Numbered from the stretch's first letter, positions 37,582 to 47,463 are shown. The stretch is DNA of 64,000 bases from Sedimentibacter sp. MB35-C1 (GCF_030913635.1 NZ_CP133188.1:2914001-2978000); one strand, 5' to 3'. Notes: generated by a model not told the origin, from the sequence alone. Program-made: numbers and translations.

Positions 37582-37759
37582 TTACACCTCCAATGATTTC
37601 TCTTGTCTTCCTTATAATGTATATGCAAAATAAAAAAGACAGCCAAATTACCGCTATCTTTAAACAATACAAAATTATTGCATTAATTTATTAACCCTAC
37701 TAACAGTCTAACAGCAATTAAACGCCGTAAGGTGAGAAGCGGTCACTTCTTCTTGAACT
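37582..37759 (-). promoter_or_regulatory. L20-type leader with attenuator upstream of infC
   Basis: A ~178-base minus-strand leader between the promoter and infC. It contains a GTGACCGCTTCTCAC segment and an attenuator: stem AAGATAGC/GCTGTCTT (37632-37660) followed by TTTTTATTTT. This layout matches Firmicute L20 leaders, in which L20 binding favours termination before infC. The Rfam family match should be checked with a covariance model. Confidence 0.75.
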
Positions 37760-37765
37760 TATTAC

Positions 37766-37794
37766 AGTATATACAACCTAACAATAAATGTCAA
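37766..37794 (-). promoter_or_regulatory. SigA promoter of infC-rpmI-rplT
   Basis: Minus-strand TTGACA (37789-37794), a 17-bp spacer and TATACT (37766-37771): a near-consensus promoter. Confidence 0.85.
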
Positions 37795-37881
37795 CAATTA
37801 TTTTTTTTATACTGTCATAACTTTTTTTGTTATGGTAAAGATAATTGTATCAAAAAAAAATTTACTAGCTCAGGAGGTAAC

Positions 37882-39444
37882 ATGAAAAATAAATATTTGT
37901 TGTTGGCAATTTCCTTTATTGCGTATAATATTATTATTTTAATAATATCAGATAAATATTCTTTGTCAATATTGTTTTTTTTACCGCTTCTTTTTTATGC
38001 GATACTCATGGTAAAAATGTTCGCTTCATCAAATAAAAAAAACGAAAGCGGAGGAACCAGCACATTTACCGAAGAATCTAAAGAAGCCGTAGGTTCGACG
38101 GCATATTTTGAAAAAAGAAAATCAGAAGAACCAAAAATTCAAATAGGCTTTGATGATGTCGCAGGCTTGGAAGAGATTAAGGAAGACTTGGTTGATATAA
38201 TTGATTTTTTAAATAACGAAGAAAAATACCATTCCATGGATGCAAAGGTTCCAAAAGGAATATTGCTCTATGGTCCACCTGGAACAGGTAAAACTCTTAT
38301 AGCAAAAGCAATTGCCGGTGAGGCTAGAGCAACCTTCATTTATTCCAGTGGTTCGGAATTTGTTGAAAAATATGTTGGCGTCGGAGCAAAACGAGTAAGA
38401 ATGATTTTTGAAAGAGCACGTAAAGAATCGCCCAGCATTATTTTTATTGATGAAATTGATGCACTTGGAGCAAAAAGAAACAGCGAAAGTAATAACGAAA
38501 AAGATCAGACTCTTAACCAGCTGTTAATTGAACTGGACGGATTTAACAATACGAGCAATGTAATAGTAATAGCTGCCACTAATAGAATTGACCTTCTTGA
38601 TGAAGCTCTCTTAAGGCCCGGAAGATTTGACAGAAAAATTTATGTAGGGAACCCAAACTATCATTCAAGATTAAAGATATTAGAAGTTCATACAAAAAAT
38701 AAGCCATTGGATAAAAAGGTCCAGCTGAAGGATATAGCAACAAAGACGCATGGCTTTTCTGGTGCTCAGCTTGCTAACATTGCCAATGAAGCAGCTTTGA
38801 GGGCAATAAAGGAAAAATCCAAAAAAATAAATTTAGATAATTTTGAATTTGCCATAGAAAAAATAGCAGCCGGTCTGGAAATAAAACATTCAACAGTTTC
38901 TGACAAGGAAAAAAGAATTGTAGCATATCATGAAGCAGGTCATGCAGCAGTTGCTAAAATACTTAATATTGATAAAGTTCAGAAAATATCCATTATACCT
39001 AGAGACAAAGCATTAGGATATGTACTGAAATTTCCTACAGAAGATAAATATCTTTATACAAAAAAGGAGCTTTGCAACAAAGTTACTGTACTTCTGGCAG
39101 GTAGGGCTTCTGAAGAAGTATTTATTGGAGAAGTGTCCACAGGAGCCTCAAATGATTTGAAAGAATCCACAAACATTATATATGAAATAATATGCAGCTA
39201 CGGTATGGGAAAAAATACACAAAACACATGTATTGATGAAAAACTGTTCAAATATTATCTTGACAATATAAAAAACGAAGCATCCGATATGGCTAAGGAA
39301 GCATATGAACGAGCTATATCCATTATAAGAGAAAACGAAGAAACCGTAAAAAGAATAGCCGAATACTTAATCAAAAACGAAACCATGAATTCAGATCAGC
39401 TTGATGAGATAATGCGTGAATGTAAGAAAAAGGTGCTGATATGA
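37882..39444 (+). CDS. Second FtsH-type AAA metalloprotease, no outer domain
   Basis: 520 residues. Two adjacent membrane segments (~5-23 and ~28-47) are separated by only ~5 residues, so the extracytoplasmic domain of canonical FtsH is missing. Walker A GPPGTGKT 131-138, Walker B IIFIDE 186-191, second region of homology with RPGRFD, and zinc motif HEAGH 350-354 are all intact; ASNDL carries the third-ligand region. It should be an active membrane-bound ATP-dependent protease. I start at the ATG at 37882 with AGGAGGT; the frame runs upstream to 37732 into the infC promoter without support. It is divergent from infC and has its own terminator. The substrate is unknown. Confidence 0.9.
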   Translation: MKNKYLLLAISFIAYNIIILIISDKYSLSILFFLPLLFYAILMVKMFASSNKKNESGGTSTFTEESKEAVGSTAYFEKRKSEEPKIQIGFDDVAGLEEIKEDLVDIIDFLNNEEKYHSMDAKVPKGILLYGPPGTGKTLIAKAIAGEARATFIYSSGSEFVEKYVGVGAKRVRMIFERARKESPSIIFIDEIDALGAKRNSESNNEKDQTLNQLLIELDGFNNTSNVIVIAATNRIDLLDEALLRPGRFDRKIYVGNPNYHSRLKILEVHTKNKPLDKKVQLKDIATKTHGFSGAQLANIANEAALRAIKEKSKKINLDNFEFAIEKIAAGLEIKHSTVSDKEKRIVAYHEAGHAAVAKILNIDKVQKISIIPRDKALGYVLKFPTEDKYLYTKKELCNKVTVLLAGRASEEVFIGEVSTGASNDLKESTNIIYEIICSYGMGKNTQNTCIDEKLFKYYLDNIKNEASDMAKEAYERAISIIRENEETVKRIAEYLIKNETMNSDQLDEIMRECKKKVLI

Positions 39445-39460
39445 AATTCCAAAAATCTAA

Positions 39461-39503
39461 AAGGACAGTTTTTTGAGGCCATACACCTCAAAAAACTGTC
39501 CTT
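39461..39503. terminator. Bidirectional terminator, 18-bp perfect stem
   Basis: A perfect 18-bp inverted repeat starting AAGGACAGTTTTTTGAGG with a 7-base loop lies between the convergent FtsH paralogue and the envC-like gene. It has T-rich sequence on both exits. Confidence 0.9.
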
Positions 39504-39507
39504 AATT

Positions 39508-40632
39508 TTATTCGTAGTAGGACATCGGATTTTTTCTGACGCCATTCACTCTGACTTCATAGTGTAAGTGATTGCCTGTAGATTCTCCAGTAGAACCTAT
39601 AAGCGCAATACTTTCTCCTCTGGATACCGCTTGTCCCTTACTCGCCAACAATTTTGAGCAGTGCCCGTACAACGTAGCAATTCCTCCGCCGTGGTCAACT
39701 ATGATGTAGTTTCCGTATGAATAATGATACCCGGCATAAATTACAACACCATCGTTGGCTGAAACAATTGGAGTCCCGTAAGGCGCAGCAATATCGGTGC
39801 CTCCGTGGGTTGACCAAACTCCTGTGATGGGATGAGGCCTTCCTCCGAACTCGGAAGTAATTCTTGTGTGCCCGGGAACAGGCCAAGCCAGTTCTCCGCC
39901 TGCGTATTCAACCGCACGCTGCGCAGCCAGTATATCTCTTTCAATTTGTTTTGACTGCTCTTCCATTGCTGCTTCCTGTCTTTGAATTTCTTCTATATTG
40001 CCTTGTAAACTGGTCATATAATTTTCCTTGGACCTGGAAGCAATCACAACTTCATTCTGCTTTACATTTAAATTATTGATTACAGCAGTCAATTCCATCC
40101 TTTTTATTTCTTGATCCTCTTTTATTTGTTCCACCTGAACCTTTTGCTCGCCTATGCTTTTTAGCAGATCAACGTCGCTTTCAACTATCAGCTGAATCAT
40201 ATCTATTCTGGTTAAGGCGTCGATTAGATTCTCAGAATTCAAAATGACTTCCATATATCCGGCTGTACCGTTTTTATACATAACTCTCAAACGATCTTCC
40301 AGAGTTTTATTATTTTTGTCAATTTCATCTGTAAGTTCAAGGATTTTTTGCTCAGATTCAGCTATTTTCATGCTGATTTCCTGCTTTTGCATTTCATATT
40401 GTTCAGTTTCTAAAGTTAAAGCCCTCAGCTCATTGTCAAGTATTTTGATTTCCGATTCTATACTGCGTTTCTCATTTTTAAGTTCATCAGCCTGATTGCG
40501 CAATTCCTTAATTTGATTTTCCACCTGCTTTTGTTTGTATTGCAAATCAGCTATACTCCCCCCGGCAGTCACAGGGAAAATACTTAAGACAGTTATTGCA
40601 ATCAGAGTATAAATAACACTTTTTTTAAACAT
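39508..40632 (-). CDS. Murein hydrolase, EnvC-like coiled coil plus LytM/M23 peptidase
   Basis: 374 residues: signal peptide (SVIYTLIAITVLSIFPVTAGG), long coiled coil (~25-245), then an M23 domain. The zinc ligands of the M23 domain are present (HGGTDIA and NHLHYEVR), unlike degenerate EnvC, so it is probably a real endopeptidase. It lies directly after ftsX in an ftsE-ftsX-hydrolase operon. That context fits control of the hydrolase by FtsEX through the coiled coil, as with CwlO or PcsB. Confidence 0.9.
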   Translation of the reverse strand: MFKKSVIYTLIAITVLSIFPVTAGGSIADLQYKQKQVENQIKELRNQADELKNEKRSIESEIKILDNELRALTLETEQYEMQKQEISMKIAESEQKILELTDEIDKNNKTLEDRLRVMYKNGTAGYMEVILNSENLIDALTRIDMIQLIVESDVDLLKSIGEQKVQVEQIKEDQEIKRMELTAVINNLNVKQNEVVIASRSKENYMTSLQGNIEEIQRQEAAMEEQSKQIERDILAAQRAVEYAGGELAWPVPGHTRITSEFGGRPHPITGVWSTHGGTDIAAPYGTPIVSANDGVVIYAGYHYSYGNYIIVDHGGGIATLYGHCSKLLASKGQAVSRGESIALIGSTGESTGNHLHYEVRVNGVRKNPMSYYE

Positions 40633-40641
40633 ACACCACTC

Positions 40642-41547
40642 CTACACACTTAAGAATTTTTTCAAGGAAATCAAGCTGCCAAGAATTCCTATGCCTATCC
40701 CTATAGTTAAAAATATTATAATCAAGTCGTTTAGTATCATTTCGACTCCTACCAAGTATCCGGACATTCCGGACAACAAGGCAACGTAACGACCTGCCAA
40801 ATAATTTACAATGTAGTTATATCCCACAAAAATCAATATTATTGAAACAAATGCCCCTATCAGCCCAAGCATAATTCCTTCAATCATAAAGGGACCTCGT
40901 ACATATCCGTTCGTCGCTCCTATATACTGCATCAACTCTATTTCCTTCTGTCTGTTCAATACAGTTATTTTAATTGTATTAGAAATAATAAACACGCTTA
41001 TAAACAACAATATTATTATGATGCCGGCGCCGGTTCTCTTAATAAAATCAGCAATTTTTATAAGACTGTTTACCGCATCCTTATAATACATAACATCTTC
41101 GACACCTTCAAAGGTTTGTATCTTCTTAATAACACTTTCTGACTTACTTACATCATCAAGCTGAACTACATATGTGTTTGGAAGAGGATTTTTTCTAAGC
41201 CCTTCCAACAAAAAAGCATTTTCACCCCAGTCTTCTTTCAACTGTTCAAGAGCATATTCCTTCGTCTGGAAAGCGACGCCAATAACACCGTTTATTTCCC
41301 GGAACGATTTACCCATCTCATCTATTTGCTCTTCTTCCACATCGTCCAGCAAATAAACTGCTATTTCATCAAAACTTTCTTTTGTAACCATTGCAACATT
41401 ATTTACATTGAGCACTATTATTAATACAAATCCTAATATCATTAACACAGCGGTTACAGAACCAATTGATGCAAGCCCCATCATTCGATTTCTCCACATA
41501 CTTTTGAAGGCTTGTCTAAAAATATAGTTAAGCTTTTTTAGGTTCAT
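40642..41547 (-). CDS. ftsX: Cell division ABC transporter permease FtsX
   Basis: 301 residues, four membrane segments: one N-terminal (~23-45), a ~115-residue extracytoplasmic loop, then three C-terminal segments. LNRQKEIELMQYIGATNGYVRGPF is the FtsX coupling motif. It transmits ATP hydrolysis by FtsE to the outer hydrolase. I start at the ATG at 41547, 8 bases after GGGGG; an ATG at 41553 is too close. It overlaps the end of ftsE. Confidence 0.92.
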   Translation of the reverse strand: MNLKKLNYIFRQAFKSMWRNRMMGLASIGSVTAVLMILGFVLIIVLNVNNVAMVTKESFDEIAVYLLDDVEEEQIDEMGKSFREINGVIGVAFQTKEYALEQLKEDWGENAFLLEGLRKNPLPNTYVVQLDDVSKSESVIKKIQTFEGVEDVMYYKDAVNSLIKIADFIKRTGAGIIIILLFISVFIISNTIKITVLNRQKEIELMQYIGATNGYVRGPFMIEGIMLGLIGAFVSIILIFVGYNYIVNYLAGRYVALLSGMSGYLVGVEMILNDLIIIFLTIGIGIGILGSLISLKKFLSV

Positions 41548-42223
41548 TGTCATTTCCCCCTGCTTTCATATCTCTGATAACAACACCGCGCTTCAGCTCA
41601 ACAATTCTTTTCTGATAATTTTGAACTATGTTCATATCATGCGTAGCCATTATTACTGTAGTTCCTCTTTTGTTTATCTCCTTTAGGATTTTCATAATCT
41701 CTTTTGACGTTTCAGGGTCCAGGTTTCCAGTAGGCTCGTCCGCTATTATGGTTTCCGGCTTATTTATTACCGCGCGCGCAATCGCAACTCTCTGCTGCTC
41801 ACCGCCTGACAACTCATCAGGATAATATTTTGCCTTGTCGCTAAGTCCCACCATGCTGAGAACAAGAGGCACTTCCCTTCTGATTGTTTTAGAAGAGCAA
41901 CAAATCATTTCCATTGCAAATGCCACGTTTTCGTAGACCGTCATCTTAGGCAGAAGCCTGTAATCTTGGAAAACAAAGCCGATATTTCTTCTGTATTGGG
42001 CTACATTTCTTTTCCTAATCTTTGTAATGTCCTGATCATTATATGTAATTATTCCTTCGCTGGGAGTAATCTCTCTCAATAAAAGCTTAATCAAAGTGCT
42101 TTTGCCAGCTCCGCTTTTACCGACTATAAATAAAAATTCGCCGTCATTTATCTTTAAGTTAATATTCTTAACTGCTGTAAATTCTTTTTTATAAATTTTA
42201 GATACGTTATTAAATATTATCAC
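41528..42223 (-). CDS. ftsE: Cell division ATPase FtsE
   Basis: A 231-residue ABC ATPase: Walker A GKSGAGKST near residues 35-43, signature LSGGEQQR, Walker B TIIADEPTGNLDPETS, and FQDYRLLPKMTVYENVAFAM, a typical FtsE Q-loop region. It works with FtsX and the downstream M23 hydrolase in division or elongation. Confidence 0.94.
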   Translation of the reverse strand: MIIFNNVSKIYKKEFTAVKNINLKINDGEFLFIVGKSGAGKSTLIKLLLREITPSEGIITYNDQDITKIRKRNVAQYRRNIGFVFQDYRLLPKMTVYENVAFAMEMICCSSKTIRREVPLVLSMVGLSDKAKYYPDELSGGEQQRVAIARAVINKPETIIADEPTGNLDPETSKEIMKILKEINKRGTTVIMATHDMNIVQNYQKRIVELKRGVVIRDMKAGGNDNEPKKA

Positions 42224-42246
42224 TGCCTCACCTCTTACCGATTACT

Positions 42247-42276
42247 ATTATATAACACATTTTGACAAAATTACAA
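42247..42276 (-). promoter_or_regulatory. SigA-type promoter of ftsE-ftsX
   Basis: Minus-strand TTGTAA (42271-42276), an 18-bp spacer and TATAAT (42247-42252), ~25 bases before the ftsE start. Confidence 0.65.
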
Positions 42277-42386
42277 CCATTATTATCTTATTTTACTTTA
42301 TTTTATAATAAAAATAAATGTTTATTTTTGCCTATATCTTAAAATATTGTAAAGCATTCAAAACAGCAAAAGCAACATATTAAACA

Positions 42387-42426
42387 AAAAAAGAAAAATG
42401 AATTTTTATTTTCATTTTTCTTTTTT
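42387..42426 (-). terminator. Terminator after the PrcB-like gene
   Basis: A perfect 16-bp A/T-rich stem (AAAAAAGAAAAATGAA and its complement) with an 8-base loop, downstream of the minus-strand gene at 42487. It separates that gene from ftsE. The rest of 42224-42486 shows only the ftsE promoter. Confidence 0.75.
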
Positions 42427-42486
42427 ATGCTTAAAAGGTATTAGTACTAATGCTATACTACTCACCGTAATTTAATTAATCATTTC

Positions 42487-42924
42487 TTAATTTTTATATT
42501 CCTTCTCTAAAACAACTTTCTGAGGCAGTTCTGTCATGTCAGTCTTTACTACGGCAAAAGGATATGTTAGGATCTGAGCTGTTACATCTCCGGGCTTAGG
42601 ATCAGTATATTTAGCAAAAACAGTCAATACTTTTTCACCGTCTTCATCATCCAGCGTCAGCTTGTCAATTTCCACCTCATATCCTGCTGTATTCTTTTCC
42701 CCTCTTGTTACTACAACGTAAATCTCATCATTAATTTTTGCAACTAAAGCTTTTTCTTTCATCCTGTAGTTCGGCAATACCTCTGCAATCTGTCTAGGCA
42801 TATTTTCAGGATCTACTGTATCAAACGAAACATTTTCAGCTCCTTTTCCCTTAAAATATCTGAAGAAAAACAGAAGTGCGGCTATAAATACAACAATCGC
42901 AACTATGGTTACAATTCTTTTCAT
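42487..42924 (-). CDS. PrcB_C-domain protein, membrane-anchored
   Basis: 145 residues: N-terminal membrane segment (VTIVAIVVFIAALLFFFRYF) and a small extracytoplasmic domain. YVVVTRGEKNTAGYEVEIDKL near residues 68-88 and the end AQILTYPFAVVK resemble the PrcB_C domain of the Treponema dentilisin complex. The family role outside Treponema is unknown. It is a single-gene transcript with its own terminator. Confidence 0.65.
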   Translation of the reverse strand: MKRIVTIVAIVVFIAALLFFFRYFKGKGAENVSFDTVDPENMPRQIAEVLPNYRMKEKALVAKINDEIYVVVTRGEKNTAGYEVEIDKLTLDDEDGEKVLTVFAKYTDPKPGDVTAQILTYPFAVVKTDMTELPQKVVLEKEYKN

Positions 42925-43025
42925 AAAAATCCCCCTATATATGTACTTCTTTATATTTTATTCTTTCGTTCCAAAATTATGCTAAATAGTAAAGAGTTTG
43001 TTTACAAAATGTATTAATAAAGTGT

Positions 43026-43055
43026 TTGACATTTGAGCTTGTCTTTAAGTATAAT
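43026..43055 (+). promoter_or_regulatory. SigA promoter of the MazG-like gene
   Basis: TTGACA (43026-43031), an 18-bp spacer and TATAAT (43050-43055). The leader is ~90 bases, with an AAAGGAG ribosome site. Confidence 0.8.
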
Positions 43056-43151
43056 TTTATTATAACAAGAAACTGCTGGCGGTAAAAATTATATAAAAAA
43101 TCTTACCAAAAGTATTTTAATAACCTTGTTTCAGAAAGGAGTTGGAAACAC

Positions 43152-43544
43152 ATGTCATGTAATTGCAGTGAATTTCAAAATATAACCAGCGATTTGCAGC
43201 TTTTGAATAAAAGCGTTTTAGATATTGTAACAAAGCTTGATGTACAAACATCCGTACTCAACAGAGCAGTTTTCAAATCTGCAACTCATTGCGGATGCAT
43301 CGAAATACATGCGACTAAGCAATTATTTTCTCACAACAAAACACTTGAAGAAAATCAGACTGATGTAGATAATCATGTAGAAGGCAAGCTTTGTCCGAAA
43401 TGCAAAGAAAAAATTGAAGAAGAAATGGGCGAGCTGCTGTTTTATCTTGCATCAATGTGCTCCGCACTCAATCTGGATTTAGATGAGATAATGTCATCAA
43501 AGCTTGATCATTTAAAAACATTGGGAATTTATAACCTTTTGTAA
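43152..43544 (+). CDS. MazG-like protein with Cys-rich N-terminal half
   Basis: 130 residues. The C-terminal half has EEEMGELLFYLASM and LDLDEIMSSKLDHL, which resemble the all-alpha MazG nucleotide pyrophosphohydrolase core (E-x-x-E then E-x-x-D). I can see one metal-binding half clearly; the other is weak. The N-terminal half carries CNC, HCGC and CPKC cysteine pairs, which could bind metal. Enzyme activity is uncertain. It is a monocistronic gene with a strong promoter and a terminator. Confidence 0.55.
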   Translation: MSCNCSEFQNITSDLQLLNKSVLDIVTKLDVQTSVLNRAVFKSATHCGCIEIHATKQLFSHNKTLEENQTDVDNHVEGKLCPKCKEKIEEEMGELLFYLASMCSALNLDLDEIMSSKLDHLKTLGIYNLL

Positions 43545-43598
43545 TATCCGGATGTCCGGTCTTTAAGAAATATATGCTAATAATTACGCAAAAATAAC

Positions 43599-43632
43599 AA
43601 CGGCCGCCTGTACTTAATGTAAGGCGGCCGTT
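43599..43632. terminator. Bidirectional terminator between the MazG-like gene and mce
   Basis: A perfect 11-bp G+C-rich stem AACGGCCGCCT/AGGCGGCCGTT, with TAC/GTA pairing inside the loop, lies between convergent genes. Confidence 0.85.
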
Positions 43633-43638
43633 TCTAAA

Positions 43639-44040
43639 TTAACCTCTTTGGCAAAGCTCTACGAGAACTCCTCCCGTGCTTTTCGGGTGGCAGAAAGCAA
43701 TCTTGGCTCCGCCTGCACCATATCTAGGCGTTTCATCTATCATTCTAACTCCCTTTGCCTTCATCTCAGATATTGCAGCTTCTACGTTATCGACTCTGTA
43801 AGCCATATGTTGAATTCCTTCGCCGTTTTTCTCTATGAATTTTGCAACAGGGCTGTCTTCTGATGTAGCTTCCAGCAACTCAACTTCAGAATCCCCTGTG
43901 GGCAAAAAAGCTACCCTAACCTTTTGCTCAGCAACCACTTCAGTTCCTGTTGATTTCAATCCAAGAACACCTTCATAGAATTTCAATGCTTCTTCTATAC
44001 TTTTTACTGCTATTCCTATATGATCTATTTTATTAACCAT
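43639..44040 (-). CDS. mce: Methylmalonyl-CoA epimerase
   Basis: 133 residues, vicinal-oxygen-chelate fold: [30 protein letters not shown] and VLVELCQRG supply the metal ligands His, His and Glu. It interconverts the (S) and (R) epimers of methylmalonyl-CoA. I start at the ATG at 44040 with a GGGAGG site; a start at 44058 has no such site. It is the last gene of the mcmA1-mcmA2-meaB-mce operon. Confidence 0.94.
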   Translation of the reverse strand: MVNKIDHIGIAVKSIEEALKFYEGVLGLKSTGTEVVAEQKVRVAFLPTGDSEVELLEATSEDSPVAKFIEKNGEGIQHMAYRVDNVEAAISEMKAKGVRMIDETPRYGAGGAKIAFCHPKSTGGVLVELCQRG

Positions 44041-44111
44041 GTGTCGCCTCCCACTCAAAATAGTTATATTTTTAATTCACCGTTACCGCATTTATCATAG
44101 GTGAAATTACG

Positions 44112-45050
44112 TTATTCTTCTCTTATTGCTTTTAGAAACTCATCTCTTACTTCATAAATATTTTTTTCTTTAGTTATGATTTTACCGACTTCAGATTCAA
44201 GCTTATTTTCACTTGCTGCGCTGGAAATTACAATCTTTCTCAGTTCTGCTTCAATAAGCTCAACTATCTCCGTCCTCATATTATTCTTTCTTCTCTCATT
44301 TAGTTTACCACTCTCATTTAAGTACACTAAATGGTTTATTATTTCAGATTTCAAAATATCAATGCCTTCATTTTTCGATGCGGTAACTTTTACAACCGGA
44401 GGCCTTCTATCCATATTTGAACTTAAATCAAGCATCATGTTTACTTCTGTTGCAGTCCTGTCCGCACCAAACAAGTCACTTTTGTTTATGACAAATATAT
44501 CACCTATCTCCATAATACCAGCTTTAATGGACTGTATGTCATCTCCAAGCCCCGGCACCATAACCATCAGTATAGAATCTGCAGTCTTGACAATGTCCAC
44601 TTCAGACTGCCCCACTCCTACTGTCTCAATTATTATGTAATCATAACCAGCAGCATCCAAAATTTTTAATGCATTTTTAGTATGCTTTGAAAGTCCTCCG
44701 AGATATCCTCTTGTACCCATACTCCTTATAAATACATTGGGATGCAGAGCCAAATCCTGCATTCGTATCCTGTCTCCAAGGATTGACCCGCCGGAATACG
44801 GACTGGTTGGATCAACTGCTATAATCCCAACCTTTTTACCTTCATCTACGAATTTTTTTACTATTTTATCGGTGAGCGTACTTTTTCCAGCACCAGGCGG
44901 ACCTGTAATACCTAAAATATTTGCCCTGCCAGTGTAAGGATGAATTTCTCTCAATATTTTTTCAGCCTCTTCAGGGTTACTTTCCACTGTTGTTATCAAC
45001 CTTGCACACGCTCTTTTGTCCCCTGCAAGCATCCGCTGAATTAATTCCAC
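44112..45050 (-). CDS. meaB: Methylmalonyl-CoA mutase-associated GTPase MeaB
   Basis: A 312-residue G3E-family GTPase: Walker A GPPGAGKSTL near residues 53-62, DPTSPYSGGSILGDRIRM (switch region), ETVGVGQSE, and NKSD for guanine recognition. It loads adenosylcobalamin onto the mutase and protects it from inactivation. It lies between mcmA2 and mce. Confidence 0.95.
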   Translation of the reverse strand: MELIQRMLAGDKRACARLITTVESNPEEAEKILREIHPYTGRANILGITGPPGAGKSTLTDKIVKKFVDEGKKVGIIAVDPTSPYSGGSILGDRIRMQDLALHPNVFIRSMGTRGYLGGLSKHTKNALKILDAAGYDYIIIETVGVGQSEVDIVKTADSILMVMVPGLGDDIQSIKAGIMEIGDIFVINKSDLFGADRTATEVNMMLDLSSNMDRRPPVVKVTASKNEGIDILKSEIINHLVYLNESGKLNERRKNNMRTEIVELIEAELRKIVISSAASENKLESEVGKIITKEKNIYEVRDEFLKAIREE

Positions 45051-45096
45051 TAAATCACCTCTTTTACTTTACTGCAACTATGATGCAAAATATTTT

Positions 45097-45495
45097 CTAT
45101 AACTCTCTTTTTAAATTTGATTTAATAAATTCTATCATATTTGATGTAGTGGTTCCAGGTGTAAATATTTCAGAAACACCAGCCTTCTTAAGTCCGGGAA
45201 TGTCTTCGTCCGGAATAACACCTCCGCCTACTATCAATACATCGTCAACACCTTGCTCTTTAAGTAGCTCAACAACCCTTGGGAACAGATAATTGTGTGC
45301 TCCGGACAATATGCTCATTCCCACAACATCTACATCCTCTTGAATTGCCGCGGCAACTATTTGCTCAGGAGTTTGCCTTAATCCGGTATATATAACTTCC
45401 ATGCCTGCGTCTCTCAATGCTCTTGCTATAACCTTAGCACCTCTGTCATGCCCGTCAAGCCCAGGCTTTGCAACTAAAACTCTAATTGGTCTCAT
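45097..45495 (-). CDS. mcmA2: Methylmalonyl-CoA mutase, small B12-binding subunit
   Basis: A 132-residue B12-binding Rossmann domain with the lower-ligand motif [18 protein letters not shown] (D-x-H-x-x-G) and [14 protein letters not shown]. It is the C-terminal half of the mutase carried on its own polypeptide, as in many archaea and clostridia. It lies 15 bp after the catalytic subunit. Confidence 0.94.
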   Translation of the reverse strand: MRPIRVLVAKPGLDGHDRGAKVIARALRDAGMEVIYTGLRQTPEQIVAAAIQEDVDVVGMSILSGAHNYLFPRVVELLKEQGVDDVLIVGGGVIPDEDIPGLKKAGVSEIFTPGTTTSNMIEFIKSNLKREL

Positions 45496-45510
45496 AATAT
45501 TCCTCCTAAT

Positions 45511-47190
45511 TTAAAGCAATACTGCTTGTTCATATTCGCCAAAAACTTCTCTCATAACTCCGCATATTTCTCCCAGTGTAGCATATTCTCTAACTGCATC
45601 TAAAATAAACGGCATCACATTTTCTGTTCCCTGGCAGGCCTTTTTTAACAAATCAAGCTTCTCTTTAACTACTTCATTATTCCTTGCAGTTTTTACATCT
45701 TCAATTTTCTTCTTCTGCATTTCACCAACTATAGGATCAACCCGCAACAATCCTTTTGGAGGTTCTTCATTAACTTGGTACTTGTTAACTCCTACAACTA
45801 TTCTGTCAAGCGATTCGATTTCCATCTGATACTTGTACGCAGAATCAGAAATTTCTTTTTGAATATATCCTATATCAATAGCTCTAGGAGCTCCACCCAA
45901 TTCATCTATCTTGCTGATGTATTCCATGGCTTTTTCTTCAATTTCTTTTGTTTTAGCTTCAATGTAGTACGAACCTGCCAATGGATCTACTGTATTTGTA
46001 ACCCCAGTTTCGTTAGCCAAAATTTGCTGAGTCCTTAATGCTATTGTAACAGAATCCGTAGTAGGCAGAGCCAAAGCTTCGTCTCTTGAATTTGTATGCA
46101 AAGATTGAGTTCCTCCCAGCACTGCAGCTAATGCCTGCATTGCAACTCTTATAATGTTATTATCCGGCTGCTGTGCAGTCAATGTGCATCCTGCAGTCTG
46201 AGTATGGAATTTAAGCATCATTGATTTTTCATTTTTTGCTTTAAATCTTTCCTTCATTATTTTAGCCCAGAGTCTCCTTGCAGCTCTAAACTTTGAAACT
46301 TCTTCAAGCAAATCATTATGTGCATTAAAGAAGAATGAAAGTCTCGGTGCAAATGTGTCAACATCCAGCCCGGCTTTAATTGCCGCATCAACATACGCAA
46401 TACCATCAGCCAGAGTAAATCCAACTTCCTGAGCTGCCGTAGATCCAGCTTCTCTGATGTGGTATCCTGAAATACTGATTGTATTCCATTTTGGAACCTC
46501 TTTTGAGCAATACTCAAATATATTTGTTATAAGACGCATTGACGGTTCTGTAGGAAAAATGTATGTTCCTCTTGCTATGTATTCCTTCAATATGTCATTT
46601 TGTATTGTTCCTCTTAATTTATCTGATGATACACCCTGTTTTTCTGCAACAGCTATATACATTGCAAGCAATACAGAAGCCGGAGCATTTATTGTCATTG
46701 ATGTGCTAACCTTATCCAAAGGGATGCCGTCAAAAAGAATTTCCATATCCTTTAGAGAATCTATGGCTACGCCGACCTTACCGACTTCACCCTGTGCTAG
46801 AGAATGGTCTGAATCATACCCTATCTGCGTAGGAAGGTCAAAAGCAACAGATAACCCTGTAGACCCCTGCCCTACAAGATATTTATACCTTTCATTAGAT
46901 TCTTCCGCCGTTGCAAAGCCAGCATACATTCTCATTGTCCATGTCTTGCCCCTGTACATTGTCGGCTGATACCCTCTTGTAAAAGGATACTGTCCCGGAT
47001 ATCCTATTTCTGTCTCATAATCAATATCTGCAACATCCTCCGGAGTATACAGCCTTTCCACATTCACACCGGAACCTGATTTAAATTCTGTTTTATTTTC
47101 AGGCGCTTTACTTAAAGACTTGCTTAACACTTTATCTTCCCAATTCTGGCGAGCCGATCTTAATTGGTCGAGTTTTTCTTTTTCAAACAT
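45511..47190 (-). CDS. mcmA1: Methylmalonyl-CoA mutase, large catalytic subunit
   Basis: A 559-residue TIM-barrel mutase. [16 protein letters not shown] has the tyrosine typical of methylmalonyl-CoA mutase where isobutyryl-CoA mutase has phenylalanine. [38 protein letters not shown] and [18 protein letters not shown] are family signatures. With the small subunit it interconverts succinyl-CoA and methylmalonyl-CoA using adenosylcobalamin. The substrate call rests on that Tyr and the epimerase in the operon. I start at the ATG at 47190 with a GGAGG site. Confidence 0.92.
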   Translation of the reverse strand: MFEKEKLDQLRSARQNWEDKVLSKSLSKAPENKTEFKSGSGVNVERLYTPEDVADIDYETEIGYPGQYPFTRGYQPTMYRGKTWTMRMYAGFATAEESNERYKYLVGQGSTGLSVAFDLPTQIGYDSDHSLAQGEVGKVGVAIDSLKDMEILFDGIPLDKVSTSMTINAPASVLLAMYIAVAEKQGVSSDKLRGTIQNDILKEYIARGTYIFPTEPSMRLITNIFEYCSKEVPKWNTISISGYHIREAGSTAAQEVGFTLADGIAYVDAAIKAGLDVDTFAPRLSFFFNAHNDLLEEVSKFRAARRLWAKIMKERFKAKNEKSMMLKFHTQTAGCTLTAQQPDNNIIRVAMQALAAVLGGTQSLHTNSRDEALALPTTDSVTIALRTQQILANETGVTNTVDPLAGSYYIEAKTKEIEEKAMEYISKIDELGGAPRAIDIGYIQKEISDSAYKYQMEIESLDRIVVGVNKYQVNEEPPKGLLRVDPIVGEMQKKKIEDVKTARNNEVVKEKLDLLKKACQGTENVMPFILDAVREYATLGEICGVMREVFGEYEQAVLL

Positions 47191-47230
47191 AAAATCCTCC
47201 ATTTTGATTAACAAGTATTTACAATCATTA

Positions 47231-47259
47231 AATATAATCCAAAAACCTTAATTTTGCAA
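47231..47259 (-). promoter_or_regulatory. SigA-type promoter of the methylmalonyl-CoA mutase operon
   Basis: Minus-strand TTGCAA (47254-47259), a 17-bp spacer and TATATT (47231-47236). The leader is ~35 bases. The remaining A/T-rich gap 47260-47463 shows nothing else recognisable. Confidence 0.6.
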
Positions 47260-47463
47260 GACGTTTACCCAAAAAGACTGTATATTTTTCAAACTTGCAG
47301 CAAAAGTTGCAAAATTTATATGGTGACAATATTAAAAAGAAATAAAGCATTGATTTTTCAATCATTTGCATTTCATATTGTTATTTTCAAAAAAAATCAA
47401 AATAAAGATATTAATTATTTTCTGTCATGCATTTCATTGGAAATATTACGAGATTCATTAGAA

